From the NCBI GenBank assembly GCA_903813345.2, contig CAIIXF020000011.1:11070842-11134841 (forward strand): 64,000 bases of DNA. Reading direction: 5' to 3'. Each line of letters opens with the position of its first letter. Position 1 is the stretch's first letter. The notes below the pieces were generated by a model. The model worked only from the letters and a program-made list of their open reading frames with translations, was not told the origin of the DNA and ran no database searches. Source of the DNA: Owenia fusiformis (Eukaryota; Annelida; Polychaeta; Sabellida; Oweniidae). Shown piece by piece: positions 19,081 through 34,000 of this stretch. Both the position numbers and the translations under genes were made by a program.

Positions 19081-22000
19081 CTGTAGTAAAGATAACATTT
19101 ATAGGATACATGTTCACAGTGTTGTTGTTGTTAGGGTCCTCTGATAAACACTCAATGCTACAGGCCTCACAAGCTGCCTATAGTAAAGATAACATTTATA
19201 GGATACATGTTCACAGTGTTGTTGTTAGGGTCCTCTGATAAACACTCAATGCTACAGGCCTCACAAGCTGCCTATAGTAAAGATAACATTTATAGGATAC
19301 ATGTCCAGTGTTGTTGTTGTTAGGGTCCTCTGATAAACACTCAATGCTACAGGCCTCACAAGCTGCCTGTAGTAAAGATAACATTTATAGGATACATGTT
19401 CACAGTGTTGTTGTTAGGGTCCTCTGATAAACACTCAATGCTACAGGCCTCACAAGCTGCCTATAGTAAAGACAACATTTATAGGATACATGTTCACAGT
19501 GTTGTTGTTAGGGTCCTCTGATAAACACTCAATGCTACAGGCCTCACAAGCTGCCTATAGTAAAGATAACATTTATAGGATCAATGTTTCAATTTGAAAA
19601 TTGTGCCCAGAATTGGTCACATATGCATGTTTCTCCTGTGAAGTCTTTTAAGTAAAGCATTCAGTTCCTGTGTAACTCAAAGAAACATAAAATCACATCT
19701 ACATGTACAGTACTTGTACATGCATGTTACCTTTCATTTATGGCGACATAGCAGAATATCTAGACTCAAACAACAAATAATACATGTATAAGCAATGAAT
19801 GTTTCTGTTGTCATCGACCATTTTGTGACATCATTTTCATCTTGCAATTGTGACTTCTTTTAATGATGAAAGATGGCTGTATTTTATGAGAAAAAGAAAC
19901 CTGAGGCTCAATTCGTCAGATATGAGAAAGTGCATGCATTGTAGCTGGCTTACAGCTATCTCAAGAGCATCTACCTTGTATGTCTGCTGAGCCCAAGCCT
20001 GGTATGAATCAATCTCCCCCTGCAGCTCATCTCCTTCCCCACAGGCAGCAAGTGCCTCACCCCCCAGGTTTCCCAGCAGCTGGTATATGAGCTTACCAAA
20101 TGCACAGAAATTAGGGTAAGCACTTGATCCAAGGGCAAATACGCTAAATCTGAAGAAAATAATAAATAGGTTTCATATTTAAATATTCAACAAAAATGCA
20201 GAAGCAGTTGAGTGATGTAGAAAAGTAATCATACACTCATCAATTCATATCTGAGGTCTTTCAAAAGTCTTGCCCCAAAAATTGATAAACCACATATATG
20301 CCCACGGCTTTATTTACATCATGATATCATTAATCAGTATAATATACAAACAAAAAATTATACAGCGAAACCTTATCCAGCGTCATGCTTGGGAGCTATC
20401 TTTAGGCTGAGTTATAAATATGGACCTCTTGTAAATGAAAAGAGAATACAAGGTGTTAACATGCAAAATATCACCACCTCACTTTTTGTTACAGACACCA
20501 ACAGCCAAATGCTGTTACAGATGCCAAACACCAGCCATAAGTTGGAGACTAGAACAATACGCCACCCCTTCTGGTGGTGACATAAAAAACATATTCATTC
20601 ATTTCATTCATATATATTTGCCATTTGCTTTTTGCAAATTTACACAAATTCTTACCTGGTGCCCTTCAGAAAGCTTCCACTGCTCGACTTAACAAGTTTC
20701 TTGAGTCTGTGTACAAATCGTTTTCCATTACTGGGAGCTCCTCCATTGCCAAATGTGCTGGTTACTACGACAACAAGTTTTGTTGTAATCAGGTCATCAG
20801 CCAGCATGTCTGACATGCATGTAACCTACACCAGAAAGCACAAACAACATTATAACAAGTTGTTAATAAAAATGATTGTTTTTTAATTCACCCATTATGC
20901 CTAAAAATTAGGACTAAGTTCATTCCAAGAAACATTCCTGAAAATTTCAAATCATCCAATCATACAGTCTGCCTGGAAATGAGCAAACAAGAAAATGAGT
21001 TATGTTTGTGTATGTGTACTTGTTTATCTGATAATAAAAACTTACAGTTGATTTGAATCCCCTATTGAAGACTTGGCTTATTCTCTTTGCATATCTTTCA
21101 GACTTTCCAGACTCTGTTGCGTAAAGTATTGTCACTTCCGGTCTCTTCAACATCATCTTTCTCAGCAGTGAAGAAATGAATATCATTATGCTGCAAAGCA
21201 AGTTGCACCAAATGTGTTATTGTGATTGTCAGTTAATGAATATCATTATGCTGCAAAGCAAGTTGCACCAAATGTGTTATTGTGATTGTCAGTTAATGAA
21301 TATCATTATGCTGCAAAGCAAGTTGCACCAAATATGTTATTGTGATTGTCAGTTAATGAATATCCTCATGCTGCAAAGCAAGTTGCGCCAAATGTGTTAT
21401 TGGGATTGTCAGTTAATGAATATCATTATGCTGCAAAGCAAGTTGCACCAAATATGTTATTGTGATTGTCAGTTAATGAATATCATTATGCTGCAAAGCA
21501 AGTTGCACCAAATATGTTCAAGTGGTCTTATGGTGAATGGATAAACAAGGGTCACTATCAGTTATACAAAAAATGAAATTTGTACTTCTGTGTAAATTAA
21601 AACTTCATGCAGATACTATGATGAATATATATTTACTATCCGACGTGGCGTAGCTTGTAGGTTTTAGCCCTGACATATTGCCGGAACTTCTTGCACATAT
21701 TTGTATCCTGCCACTTGTGGGTGTACCATGGACTTAACTTAAATAAAATCAATAAAAAATACATGAATTGATTTAATTTTAATGCATTTCATATCTTAGT
21801 GTAATGAACATTCATATCTGGATTTCAATGTTACATGAGATTTATTCAAACTACTGGTACAAATCATCAATTTCTAAAACACATAAATAACACAAATTGG
21901 CTCCTGCATTATTTTGGCTAATTTGGTGAAAATTCACCAATTTACATTTTTGTGAAAATTTTCTAGCTTTGATGAATATGAACAATACAAAACATGGTCT

Positions 22001-25000
22001 AAATTCATATTGTGAGATATGTCCTGAAGCAACAAAAATAAGCTTGTTAAATAAATAAATCAAATTAAATAATTAACTTGTTAAATTAATTAATTTGTTT
22101 CAGTATTGATTTTCTAGTTGGACAAACAACAAGAAAATCCCCAATACTTTTAGCATAACTTTCACACAAAAGCATTTTGAAGAAATATAAATGCATTTAC
22201 CTGATATTCATAACTTGGGAGTATGTGATAATTAAGCATTTCTTGGTGATAGAGAGGGGACACAGTGGGAGAAAGATCAGGGCACACCCACACCCAGTCT
22301 GCTGGACAACCCCCTCTAGTACGCTGCTCAATAGCTAGGTGGTGCATGAAACTGTTGCTCACTGTGTGGTGGTCCACCATCGTAACTCCAGCCTGCTATA
22401 AGTAGAACATAAATGGTACCATGGGTACTGAGCTCAAATGGAGTGGGGGTTTCTGTGGAAGTGAAGTTATTTGAGGATGGTCGTCTTGTATTATATAAAT
22501 ATACTGCCTCATAAAAGCGGGTAAGAGTAGCAGAACCATACAAGCTTCACACAAAGATCAATCCTGACTAACATTTTACTATATGATAGATCAATGATCT
22601 TTTTGTGTCCATTGTCATATCCAGTATGCTATTAATTATGGGTTTTGCCCATATTAATATTTAATGGACAGACAGGTCAGATAAGGGGATTACAATAGTG
22701 GATGATTATAATAGCTTTCCCATGTGAGCCTTAAGAGTGCCTTAATTACTTTTGCAGTTATCTATATTTTAATTTCTATGCTGCCCTTCCATTACACATT
22801 TGGAGCAATAATGGAAATAACCAGGAAATGGTATTGTCTTCTTTTGGCAAAATCTATACCCATGCTGTAACTTGAATAATAATTTGGGTCAATAAATTGT
22901 ATTTAAGGACAGATGGACAGATGAAGGGACAGACTGATTGACAGACAGCTTCTCTTTATCCTTATGAACTTCGCTCGATGGGATGATAAATAAATTCACA
23001 CTATCCCCTGGATGAAATGTCTACTAATATGTCATGAATTGGACAAATATTCTTTCTCAACACTGAATATTGTTGATATAATGACATTCTATACAATTTA
23101 GAGTACTCACTACACACCTGTTCACTTTATTCAGTTGTAAAACTTCGTTTTCTTTCTGCAATATGCAGTTAAAGCTGTAACAACTGTGGCACTTACTTCA
23201 GTGGACAATCAATACAAAGTGAAAAAAAAACGAAATCAATGTCAATGCTGGTCTGATGTGGGTTAAACCCCTTGTTAACTAGGTTTATTTGAGGAGATGT
23301 ATGTCATAGTGAATACATTACTAGGTCTTTGTGTATACTTTATATGTCAATTGAGTATGTAATAAAGGTTTCTTTGCCCTTGTTAAAAGGCTTGCTGCTA
23401 GCTGTATAAGATTTTATTTACTAGATGCCGATTTATTGCTACAGCCCTTAGCCATATACAATATGTAAATATCAACTAGATAACAGCAACTGTGGTGAAA
23501 TCCCACCATGCAAAACATATTTTATCAAATCCCCACTCATTTTGGACATTACATGATAGAAATAATCACGAAGTAGTACTTGGGGTAGTATTTTGGATCT
23601 ACACCCATGATGTGGCCTGCCAACAATTTATATTTGATTATACTTTTATTCCATAATAACATATTTATCCTGGAAAATAGGGGAAATAATAGGTATTCAA
23701 AATATCCTGTATCAGATCCCGTACCAGCCAAAATCCTGTTTTGAGTTACAAACATTACTTTTTTATGAAAAATGGTGGCCATTTTGAATCAAGCTGCAAT
23801 CTTGAAAAATCTGAAGTCCTATCCCCATGAGACATTGGCCTATAAAATTTGAAAACAATCTGTCAACAGGTATTTGATTTATTGCCCGACAGAGGGATGG
23901 ATTAACAGACAGATGGACAGCTATTCTAAAAAATCACAATGAAAGTGTACCTTGTAACTGTACAATACAGCTCTATTCAACTCTACCAATGCCTTGTCCT
24001 TCCATAATGATATCAACATTTTTGTATCTAAGCCCATACGCACAGCTGTTTTCTACAAATAGAGAGAAAATCAAAGAGAGATACATGTTGGCATTTTATC
24101 AGTTCTTTTCTTAGAAGACAGTAGGATTGTTTCCGACTAATTTCAATATGGCCAAGATTTCAAAGATTTGTTAGAATGCCAATGGCCAATTACTCAGATG
24201 GGAGTAGGTACATTACCAGTTTCGCCACCAGGTGGCTAATTCTGGCGAAATAACATGGTAGGGTATTACAAAGTTCCCTTAAACTTTAACATTCATCAGT
24301 TTTAGTGGTGGTGACGCTCTAGTCTGCTCTAGTGGTGAGCAGACGCTCCAAGCCATAGATTCCACAAGACTGTCAAGTTTTTAAAGGAAAATGTGCCTAG
24401 ATTCATCCCCCTTTAATCACTGCCTACCCCAGATCACCTGATCACCCAACGTCTGCGACTACCACGAAAGGGGAGACCTAACAGAATTGGTGTATCATAA
24501 ATCCTTTACATCTATTCATTCCCTTATTGAGTTATTGATATGTGAAATTCATTGTCTCAACAGCATATCAATGGTGCTATTGACCAGTCTAGGCCAAAAT
24601 TGAGGGCTATAATTGATCAAAATGGTAGACATTTTGAACGTCTGTTTATATAAATAAAGTTGACGATAAAACTTGGTTTTGGAAAACCCGTTTTGGAATG
24701 AAAATGACGTCATTTATATTATGGACGCTGGTTGAAAGACATTATAATAAATTTGAAATACCAAATCAAAGATAAGTAAATTCCCCATCCACTGGTATAT
24801 ATAATATGACATGTTTTTATAAATAAAATCAATATTTATTTTTGAAATCTGTGTGTCCCATTTTTTTAACCACCCTGTATATAGTCAAACTTTACAACTA
24901 ATGATAGAGACAATAGAATATGATGCACTCTAATGTAATATATGAACATTAAAGGCAAATTTGGGTGGTGTGGAGCAGGAAGATGTATCACATCACTAAA

Positions 25001-28000
25001 ACCTTACCTCCAGCATGTTATATCTATTAGGATCTGCCAAGGTCCTAGATGCAATCTCAGTGTTGACATACCAACCATTGAAAGGAATACATGGATAAAT
25101 GACACCACCTAGGTCTAACTGCATGTTACTTATACAAGGCACAGCATACCATTTCAGATGAAACTTCTCAAACCAGTCAAACCTAAAACAAAATGTTAAT
25201 AGCATTACATGCATTGTAGCCTTTTTAAATTTCCCTAACCTCTTCCCAGATCCTGGTTAAACTCATGAACCTAATAACTAATCAATCTAGTTCCAGAATC
25301 CCCACATTAACACCTCATATGTTATTAGCAGTATGAACCCCCTATTGTTATTACCAGTATGAACCACCATATGTTATTACCAGTATGAACCCCCTTATGT
25401 TATTACCAGTATGAACCCCCATATGTTATTAGCAGTATGAACCCCCATATGTTATTACCAGTATGAACCCCCTTATGTTATTACCAGTATGAACCCCCTT
25501 ATGTTATTACCAGTATGAACCCCCATATGTTATTACCAGTATGAACCCCCTTATGTTATTACCAGTATGAACCCCCTTATGTTATTAGCAGTATGAACCG
25601 CCTTGTGTTATTAGCAGTATGAACCCCCTTATGTTATTAGCAGTATGAACCCCCTTATGTTATTACCAGTATGAACCCCCATATGTTATTACCAGTATGA
25701 ACCCCCTTATGTTATTACCAGTATGAACCCCCATATGTTATTAGCAGTATGAACCCCCATATGTTATTACCAGTATGAACCCCCTTATGTTATTACCAGT
25801 ATGAACCCCCTTATGTTATTACCAGTATGAACCCCCATATGTTATTACCAGTATGAACCCCCTTATGTTATTACCAGTATGAACCGCCTTGTGTTATTAG
25901 CAGTATGAACCCCCATATGTTATTACCAGTATGAACCCCCTTATGTTATTACCAGTATGAACCGCCTTGTGTTATTAGCAGTATGAACCCCCATATGTTA
26001 TTACCAGTATGAACCCCCTTATGTTATTACCAGTATGAACCCCCTTATGTTATTACCAGTATGAACCCCCATATGTTATTAGCAGTATGAACTCCCTTAT
26101 GTTATTACCAGTATGAACCCTCTTATGTTATTACTAGTATGAACCCCTTATGTTATTACTAGTATGAACCCCCATATGTTATTAGCAGTATGAACCCTCT
26201 TCTGTTATTACCAGTATGACCCCTCTTATGTTATTACTAGTATGAACCCCTTATGTTATTACTAGTATGAACCCCCATATGTTATTAGCAGTATGAACCC
26301 CCTTATGTTATTAGCAGTATGAACCCCCTTATGTTATTAGCAGTATGAACCCCCTTATGTTATTAGCAGTATGAACCCCCATATGTTATTACCAGTATGA
26401 ACCCCCTTATGTTATTACCAGTATGAACCCCCTTATGTTATTACCAGTATGAACCCCCTTATGTTATTACCAGTATGAACCCCCTTATGTTATTACCAGT
26501 ATGAACCCCCATATGTTATTAGCAGTATGAACCCCCTTATGTTATTAGCAGTATGAACCCCCTTATGTTATTAGCAGTATGAACCCCCATATGTTATTAC
26601 CAGTATGAACCCCCTTATGTTATTACCAGTATGAACCCCCTTATGTTATTACCAGTATGAACCCCCATATGTTATTACCAGTATGAACCCCCTTATGTTA
26701 TTAGCAGTATGAACCCCCTTATGTTATTAGCAGTATGAACCCCCTTATGTTATTAGCAGTATGAACCCCCTTATGTTATTACCAGTATGAACCCCCTTAT
26801 GTTATTAGCAGTATGAACCCCCTTATGTTATTAGCAGTATGAACCCCCATATGTTATTACCAGTATGAACCCCTTATGTTATTACCTGTCCTTATGTTAT
26901 TACCAGTATGAACCCTCTTATGTTATTACCAGTATGAACCCCCATATGTTATTACCAGTATGAACCCCCCTATATTATTATCAGCATGAACCTCCATATG
27001 TTAATACAAGTATGAACCCCCTTATGTTATTACCTGTCCTTATGTTATTACCAGTATGAACCCTCTTATGTTATTACCAGTATGAACCCCCATATGTTAT
27101 TACCAGTATGAACCCCCTTATGTTATTACCTGTCCTTATGTTATTACCAGTATGAACCCTCTTATGTTATTACCAGTATGAACCCCCATATGTTATTACC
27201 AGTATGAACCCCCTTTTGTTATTACCAGTATGAACCCCCATATGTTATTAGCAGTATAAACCCCCATATGTTATTAGCAGTATGAACCCCCATATGTTAT
27301 TACAAGTATGAACCCCCATATGTTATTAGCAGTATGAAACCCCTTATGTTATTACCAGTATGAACCCCCATATGTTATTACCAGTATGAACCCCCTTATG
27401 TTATTACCAGTATGAACCCCCATATGTTATTAACAGTATGACCCCCCATATGTTATTACCAGTATGACCCCCCATATGTTATTACCGGTATGAACCCCCA
27501 TATGTTATTAGCAGTATGAACCCCCTTATGTTATTACCAGTATGAACCCCCATATGTTATTACCAGTATGAACCCCCTTATGTTATTACCAGTATGAACC
27601 CCCATATGTTATTACCAGTATGAACTCCCTTATGCTATTACCAGTATGAACCCCTTATGTTATTACCAGTATGAACCCCCTTATGTTATTACCAGTATGA
27701 ACCCCCATATGTTATTACCAGTATGAACCCCTTATGTTATTACCAGTATGAACCCCGTTATGTTATTACCAGTATGAACCCCCTTATGTTATTACCAGTA
27801 TAAACCCCTTATGTTATTACCAGTATGAACCCCCTTATGTTATTACCAGTATGAACCCCCATATGTTATTACCAGTATGAACCCCTTATGTTATTACCAG
27901 TATGAACCCCATAAGTTATTACTAGTATGAACCCCCTTATGTTATTACTGGTATGAACCCCACATGCTATTACCAGTATGAACCCCCTTATGTTATTACC

Positions 28001-31000
28001 AGTATGAACCTCCATATGTTATTAGCAGTATGAACCCCCATAATTACAGATTATATTTGTCCAAAAATGTTGACAGACAGACAGAGATGGATGAGTAGGA
28101 AGTTCCAAATGCTCCCCATGTGAGCAAAAAATGGCATTAAGTCCACAACTTGCCTGCTATACACTTTTACACAGCTTTCGAAGACACAAAGACTCAAAAA
28201 TCGATACACAAACAAGGCACAGGACGTGAACGAGATCACACCATCAAATAGGCAGACACTATGAACCAGGAAAACTGTTCTCCTATTATGTTTACAAATT
28301 TCAAGAACAAGAAAACAAGATGGCCGCCCAAAAGTTAATCAGCTCTAGTACTTGATATCCTCTATCATTTGTGTAAATTTGAAGGAAATCAGATGAGCGG
28401 TTTTCCTGAAATGGCGATGACAAGATTTTTCGAAAAACCTTCAAAATGGCCACCAGAAAACAAGATGGCCACCCAAAAGTTAATCACCTCTTAAGTACTT
28501 GATATCCTCTATCATGTGTGTAAATTTGAAGGAAATCCGATGAGCGGATTTTCTGAAATGGCGAGGACAAGATTTTTTGAAAAATCTTCAAAATGGCTGC
28601 CAGAAAACAAGATGGCCGCCCAAAAGTTAATCAGCTCTAGTACTTGATATCCTCTATCATTTGTGTAAATTTGAAAGAAATCCGATGAGCGGTTTTCCTG
28701 AAATGGCGATGACAAGATTTTTCGAAAAACCTTCAAAATGGCCACCAGAAAACAAGATGGCCGCCCAAAAGTTAATCAGCTCTAGTACTTGATATCCTCT
28801 ATCATGTGTTGTAAATTTGAAGGAAATCCGATGAGCGGATTTTCTGAAATGGCGATGACAAGATTTTTCGAAAAATCTTCAAAATGGCTGCCAGAAAACA
28901 AGATTGCCGCCCAAAAGTTAATCAGCTCTAGTACTTGATATCCTCTATCATTTGTGTAAATTTGAAGGAAATCCAATGAGCAGTTTTCCTGAAACGGCGA
29001 TGACAAGATTTTTCGAAAAACCTTCAAAATTAAAGTTAATCAGCTCTAGTACTTCATATGCTCTATCATCTCTGCGAATTTGGAGAAAATCTGATGAGCA
29101 GTTTTCCTTAAACGGCGATGACAAAAAGCGGGACGATCACGACCACGATCACGACCAGTATGACGACTATATCCCACCGATGGTGTGATAAAAATATTAT
29201 TAACATACCTGAAATCCATCATATTTTGCCGAAATCTACTGAATATTTGACTTTTTGAGAAATTGTTTATATATTTTTTGTTTGGTTTCTCACTGGACAT
29301 TACACGCCCAAAATGTTGTATAAATGCGAACAGAATGCTTAGCGGATTGACAGTCAAAATGCGAACAAATAACTCGTGTCTTCGTATATCAACGTACTTT
29401 GTTTTATAATTCTATATACTTTTTGACAATTTAGTATGAATAAATATAATCTTTGAACTTTTTATTGGATAGAACCCGTTAAAAAATGCCTACTTATATT
29501 GATAACTCTAATAAACAACCGAACAATATTAATGTTCGGAGTATTAATGTTGACCGGAGTTTAGAAATTGAAACTTTTTGAAAGTTTTGAACACAATTGA
29601 TAGAATTATGGCTGTGTAAGCATCAAACATGGGTAGTTGTGTTATCCTTATATCCCCCAATAGAAAATCTTCTGTAGTACTTTGGAACATTCCCCAGTAA
29701 AGGCTGAGACTATAACATAAAAAAAAGCACCGCCGGACTTCAAAAAAAATTGCAAAATATGCATAGCTGACTAGTGACTACTACACAGCAGGTAGGCTTG
29801 ATACTTGACTATAGTTTTTATGCTGCATCTGAATCAAATGTCACAGCATGTGATAGACTTTCAACTCAACCTCAGCTACGTCAGTGTTGCACCGCCCCTG
29901 GTTCAACTACACTATTATGAATCGTATCGTTGCTCGTATCGTGACCTGAGTATCGAGATACGTATCGTATCGTTTCATAATGTATCGTGGGACCCCTAAT
30001 ATACACAAATAGTACAACTATTAGATACAAGATCAGATGCTCACAACACAGGATTGCTCAATACAGGATTTTCCAATGGCGCTCACTGCTCACAAATGGA
30101 TTTACTCAGGGTTTCTACATGGTTTACTTACTCAGGATGTTTCAGGGGGACCTCCACAACAATATCAGGGGGGATGTCAAATACTTCAGGGTCATCACCA
30201 TTCACTTCTATCACCCAGGGGAGAAGGTCAAAGTTGCCTTGTTTAGATGGCCCCTGCCAGCCAAGTTTTAAACAAATCTAAATGATAAAACAATAATGAA
30301 GTTATTTTCAATTTGTTTCAAATATAAACCATTATCGATAAGGCTGTTTTGATTTCTTTTAATGTATGATGTAATGATTAAGTGCCTAACAAAAGAGTTA
30401 TTTTCAAAACATGACAATTATGTATGTACATGTATTTTGCTTTTAGACTGTATAACATGAGTTCTAACCTGAGTAAATTCCAGATTAGCAGGATCTCCTA
30501 TTATTTTGCCATTTTCTTGCATGTAGCCAGCATAAGCCAGCAACTGACTGTTCCAGATCCTTGTGTCTCTTGCCCCTGACCCCTCACTTGGAGGGAAAAG
30601 GGTGATACAAGACCTAAAACATAAAATTGAAGTCAACATGAAAATATCATACATTTAAAAATGAGACAAAATTATTGGAAATTATTATTCTAACATGGAA
30701 ACAATTGCAAAATTCATTTAAACAACGGGCTATTTAGCAGAAACAATAGATTTTCCAAAAATTGCTTGCTACAGGCTGCTAATGATACCCTTGACTATGA
30801 GAGGTGATGACATATCTACTATTGACATTATTTGTAATGTGAAAGAAGTGTTGACAAACCTAATAGTGCTGGTATTTGTAACGTGAAAGAAGTGATCATA
30901 TATTGCAATCATGTTTAGCATGAAAGAGGTGAAACATTCATGATATTGCCATCAGTTGTTCAATGAAAGAGGTGAAACATTCATGATATTGCCATCAGTT

Positions 31001-34000
31001 GTTCAATGAAAGAGGTGAAACATTCATGATATTGCCATCAGTTGTTCAATGAAAGAGGTGAAACATTCATGATATTGCCATCAGTTGTTCAATGAAAGAG
31101 GGGAAACATTCATGATATTGCCATCAGTTGTTCAATGAAAGAGGTGAAACATTCATGATATTGCCATCAGTTGTTCAATGAAAGAGGTGGAATATACATG
31201 ATATTGCCATCAGTTGTTCAATGAAAGAGGTGAAACATTCATGATATTGCCATCAGTTGTTCAATGAAAGAGGTGAAACATTCATGATATTGCCATCAGT
31301 TGTTCAATGAAAGAGGGGAAACATTCATGATATTGCCATCAGTTGTTCAATGAAAGAGGTGGAACATACATGATATTGCCATCAGTTGTTCAATGAAAGA
31401 GGTGAAACATACATGATATTGCCATCAGGTGTTAAATGAAAGAGGTGGAACATACATGATATTGCCATCAGTTGTTCAATGAAAGAGGTGAAACATACAT
31501 CATATTGCCATCAGTTGTTCAATGAAAGAGGTGGGACTTGTTCAATGAAAGAGGTGGGGCAAACGTGATATTGCCATCAGGTGTTCAATGAAAGAGGTGG
31601 GACTTGTTCAATGAAAGAGGCGGGGCATACATGATATTGCCATCCAACTGTTCAATGAAAGAGGCGGGCCATACATGATATTCCCCTCATTTGTGGCATG
31701 AAAGAGGTGGTGACATACCTGATATTGCCTTCATTTGTGGCATGAAAGAGGTGGTGACATACCTGATATTGCCTTCATTTGTGGCATGAAAAAGGTGGTG
31801 ACATAGTGACGCAAAGACCCCCTTGGTTGTCTTGACTGTCCTCTCATCAAACACCTACAAAATTACATCATTTGCTTTGCCTCATTTTTCTTCATTATTC
31901 AGACTTGAATCAAGAATCAATTGAGGTTTTGAGCAATGGGGAGAATAAGATCAAAAGTTCTAATACTCCATAAAAGCTTGTAAGCTTACATTTAATGATG
32001 TCCAGTGTATCCTTCCAACACATCTAGAAGTGTTTCTCCATGCAGTTTTACTTCCAAACACCAGCTCTTGGTATGTGTGTGCATAGGAACCTGTCTTAAA
32101 GATGTCATCTTCAATTGCATTTATACGTGCAATATGTTCAGCTGAGTCAACACTGAAACATTCAACAGACTCGTGTAAGTGGGGAATACTTCATGCACTT
32201 GGACACCTTTCTAGTAAAGAGGCAAAATTACAAAACATGTTATTTATTAGTTGAGAACGTACATCCACCTGTATCCAAAATACAAGTGACCAGGCAACCC
32301 CAGCCTGACATGGGAATTGGCCATCTTGACATTCTGAAAATAGTCTTTGGTTAATGAGAAACTCATATTTTGGGTAAGGGCATTCTCATACAAAATGGAA
32401 ATTCTATATGTATCAAAAATTGTGTGTTTAGAAAACAGATTTGATAATTATTCTCAATAAGGTACCTTTCAAAGTTTTAAATTAATTCCTGACTCCAAAA
32501 CTGACATAATTTATGCCAATAATTCTGTCATTTATTATAGTCAACAACAATTTGGTATGCATGAAGACACATTATACTCATTAAAACATTTTTTGACATT
32601 CATAATTTTTGAAAATATGACAAATAGGAAACGTATAGGAGAAATTTGAAAAGCAGGCCAATTACAAATATGTCAGGGATATGTTCTACATGTATAATAG
32701 AATAAGGTAATTCAAAATGATAGAATTATAGTTCATGAAAGCACTGTGTAAGCAAGATCTATACATTATGAAGAGAAATGGCAATGGCAACAAATAATAT
32801 CTGATTTGGAAACACTGTGGAGGTACAGACTTGCATATTGTAAAAATTGGGATTTCTCTAAAAACGAAGCAATAAGTGGCAACCATGACCAATGATTTAC
32901 TATTAACTCAAAATCATACAAGTAAATGGAGGTTAAACAAAGAATCTAACTCTTATGACATAAAATACAATAAATATTAACATAATTCACCTGTCCAGAG
33001 CTTCAAACATTTCTCTTATAAAATCTCTAGCATGGGACAAGATTTCTTCCTTTGATCTTGCTTTGCCAGTTTTTTTCACCATCCCTCTAGGGAAAACTGT
33101 AGACCCCTGGCATGTTTTTTCGTTACACCTTGCTGTCTGAAACAATGATTTTCTTATCCAATCAAAGGGTCAATGTAAAACAGGTATTTATGATCTTTAT
33201 ACATTTTCATTAAAAGTACATTGTACAAAAAGTACAATCTTACAATTATTATTTTGCTCTCGTCATTCTATGTCATGCCTATAAAAAACATTCACTATTT
33301 CAAATACGCCATGACTAACCTCTTTAGCTTTAAGGTGGAGTTTATCCATCTTTTCAGCTCCAGTAAGATGATTCTTCAGACGTATCAGTTGCAATCTTTC
33401 AAATACCTCTTTGGGTGTAAGCTCATTGATAGGTCGGGAATCTCCATAGTTTGCCTCAAGACTACGACCTTTGAACAAACAGAAAACACAGTCCATTTTA
33501 GCGTTCGACTACATATATCAAATGAATTAACAACTTTCATGCTGACAATCTTGATATTCTCAAACATAAAGGATCCATTACCCCATGTACCTAAAGATGC
33601 CCCAGAAGGTTTCATTGAAAGTATCATAGAAATAGTTATACTTTTATCAATTATGAAGATATCCAAAACAAAACTAGAAATTAGCAACCTCTCAAAGTAG
33701 AGAATCCCAACGAACGCTATATTCATGAATCTGTATATGTCAGAATGTAATATTTAATTACCATCTGGCAGATATTAAAAGGAATTAAATACATATATTA
33801 GAGATTTATCAGAATTTCCAATTTAAGCATTTTGGTGACCAATTAGGAGCTTCAAAGGCACTTATCATAAAGACAATACAATATTTGAGATCTAATATAG
33901 TATAATATAACCAAACTTTGAAGTAAAGAGATCTCTAAGTAATAGCAAATTCTTACTCTAGGCAGCCATTTTGAATTTTCAGAAGGACGAATCAGATAAT

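Noticed and set aside
21176-21544. 122-residue plus-strand ORF made of repeated [10 protein letters not shown] units
   Set aside because: It is the translation of the 60-bp tandem array that duplicates the NOS exon 14 acceptor. The period is a multiple of three, so the frame stays open by chance.
25313-28043. CRISPR-like array
   Set aside because: Units are contiguous 26-bp tandem repeats without unique spacers, in an animal intron.
28512-29357. Minus-strand ORFs with repeated [12 protein letters not shown]
   Set aside because: Translations of the ~146-bp satellite; no independent coding evidence.
32260-32335. Possible extra NOS exon between exons 5 and 6 (CAG|AATGTCAAGATGGCC...)
   Set aside because: Exons 5 and 6 already join in phase and match the family without a gap; the encoded residues do not resemble NOS.
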